Source: Cyanophora paradoxa
Taxonomy: Eukaryota > Glaucocystophyceae > Cyanophorales > Cyanophoraceae
NCBI GenBank assembly: GCA_004431415.1
Contig: QPMI01000477.1
Coordinates: 647,618 to 711,617 of the forward strand
Reading direction: 5' to 3'
Length of the DNA: 64,000 bases
Shown: one piece after another, positions 56,096-64,000 of the stretch
How the letters are laid out: each line of letters opens with the position of its first letter
How positions within the stretch are numbered: position 1 is the first letter of the stretch
Notes under the pieces: generated by a model
Databases searched by the model: none
What the model saw: the letters and a program-made list of their open reading frames with translations, nothing else
What the model was told of the DNA's origin: nothing
Position numbers and translations under genes: made by a program

Positions 56096-56212
56096 CAAGT
56101 TGCCCTCACCTGAAACTCAGCTGAGCGCTCACCTGACCCTCACCTGAACGGCCTCAAAACCGCAGCCCCGCCGCGCCCTCTCCTCACACTTCAAAGCCAA
56201 GAGAAATCAAGA

Positions 56213-56481
56213 ATGTGCATCCCCACGTACTTCACCTGCTGTCTCACCTTCGGCATCTTCGCATACGTCATATACGACGATGAGTTCGACCGAAACACGT
56301 TCTACTTCTGCAAGCTCCTTCGCGACATTTCGTCGGAGCACCGCAAGGGCGATGAGTATGATTGGATTCAACTGCTCCCCTCAAGAACGAGATCGTACTG
56401 TGGAGAGAGAAGTGCATTGTAGGCAGGTTCAAGATTAGCTCGATTCGTGTAGCCGTCGTAGAGGATCTGATGGTGAATTGA
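56213..56481 (+). CDS. Small Cys-rich membrane-type protein, one frame break
   Basis: MCIPTYFTCCLTFGIFAYVI is a hydrophobic, Cys-rich N-terminus, followed by DDEFDRNTFYFCKLLRDISS. After a 1-nt change near 56385 the frame continues LKNEIVLWREKCIVGRFKIS and ends VAVVEDLMVN at 56481, about 89 residues. If no correction is made it stops at 56422. Function unknown. Confidence 0.5.
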
Positions 56482-56596
56482 ACACGTGTTTTACCTGAAT
56501 CACCTGAGCGCTCACCCGAGGTCAGCTGAAGTCGGGTGGGGCGCCCTTAAATATTTTCTAGCGCTAGGCTGAAGCACACTCTAAGCTAACGCAAAC

Positions 56597-57377
56597 ATGG
56601 CCACCGTCCGCAACGCCAACGAGATCGACCCCGCCAAGCTCGCCTTCGAGATCGACGCCACCGGCCGCATCAAGGCCAAGTACGACGGCCTGCAGGGCCT
56701 CATGATGTACGCGCCGCCCATGGTCACGATCAACCCGTGCATCAACACAGAGCAAGGCAAGGCGTGGAGCGACGAGAAGAAGGCCTTCGTCATGGAAGAA
56801 AACGGCGGATTTTACACGCTGGACCTCACCGATCTCAGCGCCGTCGACGGCCAGACGAACCCAGCCGCGGACGAGTTCCTCAAGCTGCTGGAGGCCCTGG
56901 ACGCGAAATTCTGCGAGTTCGTGCAGCAGAACCAGGCCAAGCTCAAGGTCTCGCCCGGCCGCTCCCTCTCCAAGGATCAGATCTCGGTGCTGCAGACCCC
57001 CAGCGTGCGCATCAAGGTCGACAAGGAGTCGGGCCAGGCCTTCTACAAGTACCTCAACATGCGCATCCGCACCCAGACGATGGCGGGCAAGCGCAAGACC
57101 GTGCCCGTCGTCGACATGTCCAACTACCTCATCACCGAGCGCGCCACCATCGGCACCGGAGACCTGGTGGCGGCGCTCATTAAAATCGACACCGCCTACG
57201 CCATCCCGAGGGCAAGTTCGGCCTCAAGTGGTCCTTCCTCGCCGTGCAGCAGTGCAAGGTCGGCGCCTTTCGCTTCGCCGGGCGCGCCCCGAGCTGGCCT
57301 TCAAGCCCTACGACAACGAGGCCGATTTCGAGCCCTACCTAAACCCCGAGTCTATGTACGCAGCCCCCATGCAGTAG
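56597..57377 (+). CDS. Candidate ssDNA-binding-like viral protein, about 260 aa
   Basis: Starts MATVRNANEIDPAKLAFEID. The middle, VRIKVDKESGQAFYKYLNMR, is followed by VVDMSNYLITERATIGTGDL. After 1-nt changes near 57208 and 57287 the C-terminus reads EGKFGLKWSFLAVQQCKV, then NEADFEPYLNPESMYAAPMQ. The paired beta-strand phrases and the 'GKFGLKW' ending recall nucleic-acid-binding proteins of large algal viruses, but this is a weak, by-eye match. ATATTTTCTA lies 37-46 nt before the ATG. A strong late-type promoter and the abundant, well-formed codons fit a highly expressed protein. Confidence 0.5.
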
Positions 57378-57430
57378 CTCGGACGAATAAATTGTGAATT
57401 TTTGGTGCAATTGATTACACGCGTTTACAC

Positions 57431-58233
57431 TCAAAGGCCGTTGAACTTGCCGCCCACCGCCCTGGGCTCCGCCGCCGTCGAGGCCGCCGCCTCCGTCACC
57501 TCCTTCATTACCTCCGGGTTCGCGTTCGCCGCGTGCACCGCCAGCACCGTCTGCACCAGGGCCATCCCCAGGCGCGCCTCGGGCCCCAGGGTCACGTAGC
57601 GCGAGTACTTGATCACCAGCTCCTCTAAGATCGGCTGCACCTGGTCCATCGAAGAGAGCGTCGCCTGCCCGAGCCCGTCGAGCTTCAGGCCGATCGGATC
57701 GTACGCCTTGTTCAGGTGCTCCAGCGAGTGCATGCCCGCGATCAGAAAGAGGCGCGCCGCCTCCAGCGAACCCCGCGTGCTCAGCTCGCGCTGAATCTCC
57801 TCGTACTCTTCCTTCAGCTCGTCCAGCGGCGTGGCCAGGCTCAGCTTCTTCGTGGACGTAAGCTCGCCCCCGAACGAGCGCCGGTACTGCGCGATCTGTC
57901 GCAGGACCTGCTTCTTCTCGTCCACGTCCACCTGCGCCTCGTCCCGCGGCCGCTCCTGCAGGTCGATTCCCAGCGCCTTTTTCACGCTCTGCTCCTTCTT
58001 CTTCGTCATTTCGATGTGCTCCTGCACGCTGAAGCCCGCGCCCTTGCTCGGCGCCGTCGGCGGCACCGCGGGCCCGTCGCCCGGCAGCGCCATCCTGTCG
58101 GCCTTCGGCGCCTTCTCCCCTTTTCCTTGCCCTCCTTCGCGGGGCGGCCCTTCTTCCGGGGCTGCGGGATTCCCACGGGGTTCGGCCCGTCCACGGCCAG
58201 CGCCTCGAAGCCAAGCATCGCCGAGGGGTCCAT
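57431..58233 (-). CDS. Conserved NCLDV-like protein, DUF5767-like, with AT-hook-like N-terminus
   Basis: ATG 58233 opens MDPSAMLGFEALAVDGPNPV and the basic QPRKKGRPAKEGKE, whose KGRP core resembles an AT-hook. After a 1-nt change near 58115 it continues SKGAGFSVQEHIEMTKKKEQ. The C-terminal domain holds ARLFLIAGMHSLEHLNKAYD, then PIGLKLDGLGQATLSSMDQV and LEELVIKYSRYVTLGPEARL. The order 'G-x-x-x-x-E-x-L-N-x-x-Y-D-P-x-x-x-x-L-D-G' matches what I know of a family shared by nucleocytoplasmic large DNA viruses (function unknown). The motif TATTTCTAAGG lies about 20 nt upstream. It converges with the gene ending at 57377. Confidence 0.6.
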
Positions 58234-58262
58234 CCTTTACGCCTGCCCCTTAGAAATATTTT

Positions 58263-58591
58263 TCACTCCGAGGTCAGCTCGACGAAGAGCTCGATGTAAA
58301 GCCAGAGCTTCTCGCGCAGCTCGGGCCCGCTGCCGTAGAAGAGCGAGCGCACGGCCGAGGCGTACTCCTGCGGCAGCCTCTCGAAAACCGAGTCGTCCTT
58401 CGCCTTGATCAATTCCGCCTCCGCGTTGATGTGCCTCCTGAACAGAACGATGACCGCCGTGGCCCGATGCCGCGCAGCGACTGGATCTGCGCCCGCACCC
58501 CCGGCTCCTTGGCCTCCGGCTCCAGCAGGTCGAGGAAGCGGCCCCAGCGCGCCTCGATTTGCTCGCCCAGCGTCGCCTCCGTCGCAGCCAT
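58263..58591 (-). CDS. Unknown 109-aa helical protein, one frame break
   Basis: Starts MAATEATLGEQIEARWGRFL. After a missing base near 58470 it reads VIVLFRRHINAEAELIKAKD, then SVFERLPQEYASAVRSLFYG and ends LWLYIELFVELTSE at 58263. It is all-helical by appearance. GCTAATTTCTGAAGC is 10-24 nt upstream and overlaps the stop of the preceding gene. No family recognised. Confidence 0.6.
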
Positions 58592-58610
58592 GCTACGCGT
58601 GCTTCAGAAA

Positions 58611-59802
58611 TTAGCGTCCGCCGCTGCCGCTGCCGCTGCCGCTGCCGCTGCCGCCGCCGCTGCCGCTGCCGCCGCCGCTGCCGCCGCCGCCGAGGAGGGC
58701 GTTTGCCGCTTGCTCGTACATTGCCGCCTTGCGCGCGCTGGTCTCGCGGAGGAGGGTGGCCTGCGCGGTCTCGGTGCCCTTCACGAGAGCCTGGAAGGCG
58801 GTTTGAATCGTGGTCTGGCTGCGCTCACCGGTGCCTGCCATTCCGGCGACGGTTCCCAGGCCCCGCAGCCCCGCAATCGAGCCTAACGTTGCGGTATCCG
58901 CATAGGGTCGGCTTCCTACGGCCGGATTCACGACGGCCGGCAGCAGGTTCTGGTCCGCGTACGGCGTCGCCGTCGCCAGCGCGGGCCCGCGCGTGCCGAC
59001 CTGATCCATGAGCATCGCCCCGAACGGGTTGCCCCGGCTGAAGTCCACGTCGTTGCGCCCGTAGGGCTTGTTGACGGCGCTGCTGATGTTGGCCGTCTGC
59101 GCGTTGAACATGGGCGAGAGGTCGGGGTGTAGCCCGCGCGCAGCCCCTGGGGTTCTCCGTCGTCTGCCCGTAGCGGCCGGCCGGCCGAGCAGGTTCTCCT
59201 TCTCGATCTCTTCCATCGTCTTGATCCAGCCGCGCTCGCGCGCCCACTTCATGACGAGATCATCGTAGTTCATCGGGAAGAAAACCTTCTGGTACTTGTC
59301 GAAGCGCTGAATTTCGATATCCTGCTCGATCATGTTTGTAATTCGCTCCAGCAGCTCGGGGTAATATTCCTCGAGCATTTTGGCGACGCCCGGCTGCTTC
59401 AGGTCGAAGGCCGTCATCGCCCACTGGTCGAAATCGCGAATCATGATTTCCTTCCGCAGCACGAACGCATTCTCGACGTCCTCCTCGCTGATCTGTCGGC
59501 TGGGGTAGGTGTTCTGCAGCTGCTGTCGGATGCCCATGCGCATCAGCTTCTCCATGGAGGGCGTGTACTTCATCGCGGGCAGGGTCTTCGTATTCCCCCG
59601 CTGAGCCCCAGGCCACGTGCCTGATCCTCGGCGTGTAGACGTCCGCCTTTGTCCCATCTACGACGGGCACCTCGGGCATGACCGTGCCCGGAAGGAACTT
59701 GTTCACGATGCCGTCCATGTCGGCCTTCAGGTCGTTCTTCAGCGACTGGCGCTGCTTCTTAGAGCCCTCCCCAATGTCCATCATAGAGTGGCCCTTCGTC
59801 AT
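58611..59802 (-). CDS. Candidate virion-associated protein with Gly/Ser tail
   Basis: ATG 59802 starts MTKGHSMMDIGEGSKKQRQS and LKADMDGIVNKFLPGTVMPE. After a 1-nt change near 59600 it continues YTPSMEKLMRMGIRQQLQNT and EIMIRDFDQWAMTAFDLKQP, then AKMLEEYYPELLERITNMIE and FPMNYDDLVMKWARERGWI. The phrase 'L-x-x-Y-Y-P-E-L-x-x-R' recalls conserved structural-type proteins in large DNA viruses of algae; I hold this with low confidence. A second local frame change lies near 59160. The tail is a (GS)n run coded by GCCGCTGCC repeats (58620-58690). It neighbours the capsid gene. Confidence 0.5.
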
Positions 59803-59881
59803 CGTGCCTCGGTTAGGATCCCAGTGGGAAAATTTATTGGTTCACATCGGCCTACCAAGCACACCCTGGCTAACAAGCAAT

Positions 59882-61264
59882 CTAATGGAAGCGGCGGTAG
59901 GCGCCGCCGTTGGTGAAGGTGATCTCGTTGTAGTAGCGGCAGTAGATGTCGGCCACGGGCAGGTTGGGTGCCGTGTAGGTCTTGAGCGTGGTGAGCGTGA
60001 GCTCGATGGTCTTGAAGGCGCCCATGTCGAGGCCGCCGAACATCTTGGTGTTGTCCGCCACGTCCGTGCCGAAGGGGAGCGAGTAGATGAACTCCGTCCC
60101 GAACTGGCCCACGTTGCGGGGCTGGATATCGCTGCTGTGGGCGTCGTGGGCCGCAAGGGTCACGTTCCCCGTGGTCCCGGCACGTTATCGTGCCCGACCA
60201 CGGGTGCGGGTGCAGCGCGTCGGCCACGTCGGCGGCCGCCGTCCCGTCCATCGAGGTCACGCCCCGCAGCAGCTCGAGGTGCTTGCGCGTGGGGCGTGCG
60301 TGTGCTCCTTGTGCGCGATGGCCGTGCGCAAAAAGTGCGCATCGTGGTTCGAGCTGTCGACCACCTTGATGTTGTCGCACTTCAGCTCGATCTTGTCGAG
60401 CGGGCGGAAGCGCCAGAAGTGCTCGCCGTTGTCGGTGTGCGGCTTGTCGCGCACCACCACGATCAGCTCGTAGCAGATCCCCGTGAAGGGCAGGCGGATG
60501 GCGGCGCCCGACGTGAACTGGACGTGGTAGTGCTGCACGTACTTGCCGGCCCACGTGAACGAGTTCGGGTGCAGCGCCAGCTCGCGCGAGTCGATGTGCA
60601 CGTAGCGCAGGATGAGCTTGGTGTCCAGGCTGACGCTGCTCGTCAGGCTGGTGTTCGTGTGCAGGCCGCCGTCCACGAAGGAGGCCGTCACCTCCTTCTG
60701 CGACGCAAAGGTGATCTGCAGCTTCATCTCGTTGCCGGTCCGCGGATCTTGTGGAGGGGCACGGCGAACTTTCGACCGAAGCCCGTCGCGATGCGGATCG
60801 GCACGTACAGCGTGTTCGGGCCTTGCCCGGCGGCGCAGCGGCTGGTGCGCCCAGAGGTTGTTCACCATGTCGACGTGCTCGGTGACGGACTTGTCGTCCT
60901 CGAACTCGCCGTAGATGGCGTCGTGGTGGCCGTCGTACTCGTGGATCAGCTGCGTGCCCACGAAGATCTTCACCTTCTTGAGCAGCACGTAGCCGGCCTT
61001 CGGGATGTAGAAGTGGTCGGCGTTCGTCAGCGCCGGCAGCGTCACCCGGAGCCAGGCGTCGTTGAACATCGGCGCCGAGTGCGGGATGACGATGTCGACG
61101 GTCTGGCCGAAGGTGACGCCCGACTGCACGGGGCTCACCTCGAGCACCTCGTCCACGAACGGCATCGCCGTGTCGAAGGTCTCGTGCACGTGCACCGACG
61201 CGTCGGAGCTGCGCAGCGAGTGGTGCAGGGCGGTCGTGGGGGTGGAGATGAGCGCGGAAGCCAT
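59882..61264 (-). CDS. MCP: Major capsid protein (double jelly-roll type), several frame breaks
   Basis: Main virion shell protein. ATG 61264 opens MASALISTPTTALHHSLRSS. The first jelly roll shows TVDIVIPHSAPMFNDAWLRV (near 61110), then TLPAL and GYVLLKKVKIFVGTQLIHEY (near 61000-60940), the hallmark strands of nucleocytovirus-type capsid proteins. Single-base changes near 60850, 60750, 60290 and 60180 are needed to join the other parts: NTLYVPIRIATGFGRKFAVP, then YVQHYHVQFTSGAAIRLPFT in the second roll, and the end GQFGTEFIYSLPFGTDV...DIYCRYYNEITFTNGGAYRR. The total is about 460 residues, normal for the family. The motif AAATTTTCTCAA lies 18-30 nt upstream of the ATG. It is the strongest marker that the element is viral. 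Confidence 0.82.
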
Positions 61265-61281
61265 GGTGGTTTAGGGATGCG

Positions 61282-61295
61282 TTGAGAAAATTTTT
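61282..61295 (-). promoter_or_regulatory. TTTTCTCA promoter-like motif of the capsid gene
   Basis: The minus strand reads AAAAATTTTCTCAACGC, ending 17 nt before the capsid start. It belongs to the TTTTCTAA-type set. Confidence 0.55.
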
Positions 61296-61314
61296 TGGGT
61301 GGACGCCTACGTTA

Positions 61315-61752
61315 TTAGAGGGCGCGGCCCCGTCGCGCCAGGTCCGCGTCGTACGCCTTCTTGCGGAGTGCGTCCGTGATCGCAGACCAGTCGCGTGTGC
61401 CGTTAAGATAACCCAGGGCAAGTCCTTGGCCCAACATGAAGTAACGCTCTGGATCCAAGTTCATGAGTTGCTGGGCCCGCTCCTCTACGCGCCGCACACG
61501 CTCCATAAAGGGGCCCTTTGCCGCAGATCCGAGCGGGTCCGCTTCTCGCTCAGCTTCGAAGAATTTCACGACATCCCCGCCCAGGTCCGAAATATCACGG
61601 TGCTGCTCTGCTATCCGTGCCTGTGCCTTGTTGACTCCAGCTGCCTGGGCTTGGGCTATCGATGCCAGTTGGTTGTAATCGATTTCTTCTGCAAGGTATT
61701 TCGCAACGGCGGCGTCCCCTGCAGCGCGCGCGATTTCGGGCGATACGCTCAC
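61315..61752 (-). CDS. Helical protein, 145 aa frame, possible C-terminal part of the upstream gene
   Basis: The frame reads SVSPEIARAAGDAAVAKYLA and IDYNQLASIAQAQAAGVNKA, then LMNLDPERYFMLGQGLALGY and ends in RRGRAL. The first codon in frame is GTG, with no nearby ATG, and it begins exactly where the upstream frame stops (TTGTGA). One missing base would fuse it to the 62805-61749 gene. That is the more likely reading in a eukaryotic virus. No family recognised. Confidence 0.55.
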   Translation of the reverse strand: MSVSPEIARAAGDAAVAKYLAEEIDYNQLASIAQAQAAGVNKAQARIAEQHRDISDLGGDVVKFFEAEREADPLGSAAKGPFMERVRRVEERAQQLMNLDPERYFMLGQGLALGYLNGTRDWSAITDALRKKAYDADLARRGRAL

Positions 61753-62805
61753 AAGGAATCCCTCCGGCGAGCCCGATTGGCCGCGCGCTCCGCTTCCGCC
61801 TCCTCGTCCATGGGATCGTCTGGACTGGCTGGATTGCCTGGAGCACCGGAGCGAATTTTCTTCAGCAGCCCCGCACGGCGAGCTTCTGTCGCCTCTTTCA
61901 CCTTCTTGGCGGCCAGTTCAAGCGCATCGTTTAAGTCCATCGTCGTATACCCGGGTCTCCGCCCCGTATCCTTGTACGCGGCCCTGCGCTTGTCCATGGC
62001 TTCCATCTCGCGCGGGGACGAGGGGGCGATTTCTATCCCGCGTTTGCGAGTTGAGCCTGGACGGCGACGGGCACCCGCTCGAGCACGGCCCTTGCCGCCG
62101 CAACGGCCACCGCCTCGGCCGCCACCACCTCTGGCGGGCGCGAGGGCCCCGCCTGTGGCTCGGGCGGCGGCGGGGGTGGCGGCGGGGCGGCGGCGGGGGC
62201 TGCTGCTCCGCTGGGGGCGCCGACGGCCGGCCACCGTGTCCGGGGCTGCGAGGGCCGGGCTGCGGCTGCAGCGGTGGCGTCTTCGGCCCGGGGGGCGGAG
62301 GCGGCGGAGGCGGAGGCCCCGGAGGCGGGGCCCCCCCTTCGTTGTCGGAGTCTGACTCGATCATTTCGTCTCTGGGTTCCTTGGATGGCAGGGCCTTCTG
62401 AATGAGGGCCTCGCGCGCGCCCTTGCCCGCCTTGATTGCTCTGCCCATGGCCGCCTCCGGGAAACTGGCCTCGATGGCCTCGTTGTCCCCGTCCGTGATG
62501 CGCACCTTCTGCTCGCGGCGGGCCTTGATGTACTGTTCCTTGTCCATCCGCTTCTTCGCCCGCCTTTTCTCCCTGGGTACGTCGCGCTGGCGGCTCTCGT
62601 CCGGCCCGGCCCCTCGCTGTCCGAGCTCGAGGGCGGCTCGGCCTGGGCGAAGGGCTGGCGCGTGTTGCGGTTCGTCCAGTCGGGTCGTACTTCCTCCGAT
62701 CAGCTCCTCGGGCTTCTTGTTCTCGCGCGCGTAGATGCTCGTGGGCTTGAACTCCTCGCCGTTGATGATGTACTTGTAGTAGTAGTACGCGTCCTCGAGG
62801 TTCAT
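61749..62805 (-). CDS. Pro-rich protein of the element, frame-broken
   Basis: ATG 62805 starts MNLEDAYYYYKYIINGEEFK and TSIYARENKKPEELIGGSTT. It then has the basic segment REKRRAKKRMDKEQYIKARR, the acidic ESDSDNEGG and a long proline-rich linker (near 62330-62150). After 1-nt changes within the linker the end reads GRRPGYTTMDLNDALELAAK and PDDPMDEEAEAERAANRARR. The start overlaps the stop of the upstream gene (CGATGAAC), a 4-nt ATGA overlap. The function is unknown; the linker between basic and acidic parts suggests a scaffold. Confidence 0.55.
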
Positions 62806-63357
62806 CGGCCCAGCGTCTCGAGGCGCTTCTTGCGCTTCAGGAATTCGGTGATCTGATCTCCTTCGACTTGCAGAACTCCCGCACGCCCGGCAGCACCGTC
62901 AGGTTCTTGCCGTCCACGTCGCAGGCGCCCGCTCCCTTGGCCTTCAGGTTCGCGTGAAGGCCGACTGGCCCATCAGCCAGGCGCGGAGCCCTCCTCGTAC
63001 TCCTCGTCGAGGCTCGACTCCATCTGCTGGAACTTGTTGATGTAGTACGCGTTGGCGATGGCCTGCGCTCCACCTCGGCGAGCTTGTCCGATTGATCGCG
63101 CTCCTCGAACCGAATTTCCGGCGTGGCCTCGCCAGCGCCGTCTTCATCAGCTGCTGAAAGTGCGCGTACTTGTCGCTCTCGAAGGGCGTGATGTGCGGTC
63201 CCGCCCCCGGATCGCGAGCACGTTGCGCGGCGCGAAACGCGAGGCGAGCCCCTCATTTGCACTTCTTAGGAGCCGGCTTTGAAATTTATCGGTCTTGGCC
63301 TTGTCTTCCTTCCGTCCTTCTTCTCGGCCCCTTCTTCCCCTGCTTCGTCGGGCGCAT
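62802..63357 (-). CDS. Unknown basic protein, about 185 aa, several frame breaks
   Basis: Possible start ATG 63357 (MRPTKQGKKG). Following frames give DKAKTDKFQSRLLRSANEGL, ASRFAPRNVLAI, then HITPFESDKYAHFQQLMKTA, EIRFEERDQSDKLAEVE, YYINKFQQMESSLDEEYEEG and DVDGKNLTVLPGVREFCKSK. The true C-terminus reads QITEFLKRKKRLETLGR with its stop overlapping the next start. At least five 1-nt corrections are needed. CCTTAGAAATT (63407-63417), a promoter-like motif on the minus strand, lies upstream. No family recognised. Confidence 0.45.
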
Positions 63358-63408
63358 CGCCACGAATATTTCGCCGGGCGAGACGTCCTCGTACAGCGGC
63401 TTCGGTCC

Positions 63409-63522
63409 TTAGAAATTCGGGCGGCCCTTCAGCTTCTCCTTCGCCTCCTTCACCTCCGCCTTGTGGGCCGCTCTGCCGTTCGTGGGCGCCTTTTTCGCGG
63501 GCTTCTTCTGCGCCTCCGGCAT
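63409..63522 (-). CDS. 37-aa Lys/Ala-rich basic peptide
   Basis: ATG 63522: MPEAQKKPAKKAPTNGRAAH, then KAEVKEAKEKLKGRPNF and the stop at 63409. The composition is like a histone-H1 tail, with 10 lysines and no acidic patch beyond a few Glu. CATATTTTTCTGG lies 13-26 nt upstream. The stop TAA is part of the TTTCTAAGG motif of the next gene. A small DNA-condensing virion protein is conceivable; this is inference. Confidence 0.5.
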   Translation of the reverse strand: MPEAQKKPAKKAPTNGRAAHKAEVKEAKEKLKGRPNF

Positions 63523-63855
63523 GTTTACCCATCACCAGAAAAATATGGGTTGGCGCCCCGTACGTCTCGGGGAACTGCTCTCCACTGCGCTCGGCGCGTC
63601 CTCTGGTCGCGAAGCTACGGTAGGCCGCGGCCTCTGCCCCATCACGATTTGCCAGAGCCGTGCACGACTCGTCCTGCGTCTGTACACCAATCGCGAATGT
63701 TCTCGACGATATCCGTCGGCAGCGTGGCCACCGCTTGATCTCGGGTAATCCGTGGATCTCTCGAGCGTAAGCTTCTGCATCGAGCGCGCAGCATTCATTT
63801 GCGTATCGATTGGGGCCCAATAGGGATAGATCGAGACATCGGGGTACGGGGTCAC
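63523..63855 (-). CDS. Unknown gene, frame-broken, near the window edge
   Basis: Possible start ATG 63798 (MNAARSMQKLTLE). Another frame continues PRITRDQAVATLPTDIVENI, then RDWCTDAGRVVHGSGKS, and a third reads FPETYGAPTHIFLVMGK close to the next gene. An open segment DVSIYPYWAPIDTQ lies upstream of that ATG without its own ATG. The reading frame cannot be fixed by eye. No family recognised. Confidence 0.35.
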
Positions 63856-64000
63856 TGAGAATTACACTGGTCGGAAGAGGAGGTACCCACAGGATCCCCG
63901 CTATAATCCAGAGGGGCGACCAGTCGCGCTCCGCCGGCGCGCCCCCGGCGTCACCATCAGCTGCCCCGCCCCGGGCCTGCGCAGGCCGTGCGTGCGGTGG
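63856..64000. other. Edge of window, no gene recognised
   Basis: TGTAATTCTCAG on the minus strand near 63855-63866 resembles the element's promoter motif. GC rises sharply after about 63925. I see no element end, terminal repeat or host exon that I can name. Confidence 0.3.

Noticed and set aside
58620-58700. Separate microsatellite-coded Ala-rich plus-strand gene
   Set aside because: The GCCGCTGCC run codes the Gly/Ser tail of the minus-strand virion-protein candidate.
59678-61285. Plus-strand open frame of over 500 codons over the capsid gene
   Set aside because: It is antisense to the capsid protein; the Val/Arg/His-rich sequence has no recognisable domain.

Overview
This window looks like nuclear DNA of a very GC-rich unicellular alga, with an inserted DNA-virus-like element on its right side. 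The eukaryotic calls rest on many short GT-AG introns (about 50-70 nt, donors mostly GTGCG, acceptors CGCAG), on family-level recognition of spliced genes, and on G/C-run, GGGGC and GATCA satellites in introns. I cannot name the species. A haptophyte or pelagophyte fits the GC content and intron style, but this is inference.

Region 1 (1-10050) holds two divergent host genes. On the minus strand a long multi-exon gene encodes a protein of HAT/TPR helical repeats, like the chloroplast RNA-maturation proteins Mbb1/HCF107. Its introns are full of satellites, and it runs off the left edge. On the plus strand is a clean six-exon riboflavin kinase gene (9249-10050).

Region 2 (about 11.0-39.3 kb, minus strand) appears to be one giant cell-surface receptor-type gene with many exons. 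From N- to C-terminus it has beta-rich and PKD-like domains, a Cys-rich CGxCGGD segment, IPT/TIG-like domains, two copies of a filamin-like module block around a REJ domain, a Ser/Pro stalk coded by a 42-bp repeat, a duplicated alpha/beta domain block, one transmembrane helix and a short cytoplasmic tail. Region 3 (39.9-41.05 kb, minus strand) is a smaller spliced host gene of unknown function whose possible start abuts the element.

Region 4 (about 41.1 kb to the right edge) is the virus-like element. It encodes a YqaJ-type exonuclease, an SF3 (D5-like) helicase, a double-jelly-roll-type major capsid protein, a virion-protein candidate, several small tail-anchored or membrane proteins and many unknown proteins. 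Two long divergent genes (43.7-46.5 kb minus, 46.8-52.0 kb plus) carry host-type spliceosomal introns. The capsid half (53-64 kb) is unspliced, compact and mostly on the minus strand. A large inverted repeat with an AT-rich centre (54.64-55.30 kb) and a TTTTCTAA-like motif before most start codons are its most striking non-coding features. No DNA polymerase, packaging ATPase or integrase was found, so the element probably continues to the right, lacks them, or they are not recognisable here.

Many genes, both host and viral, need single-base frame corrections in GC-rich runs, so coordinates span several frames. Either the assembly has indel errors or the element is decaying. The intact genes (exonuclease, 215-aa protein, 94-aa protein, riboflavin kinase) and the indels in host genes favour sequencing error for a good part of them.
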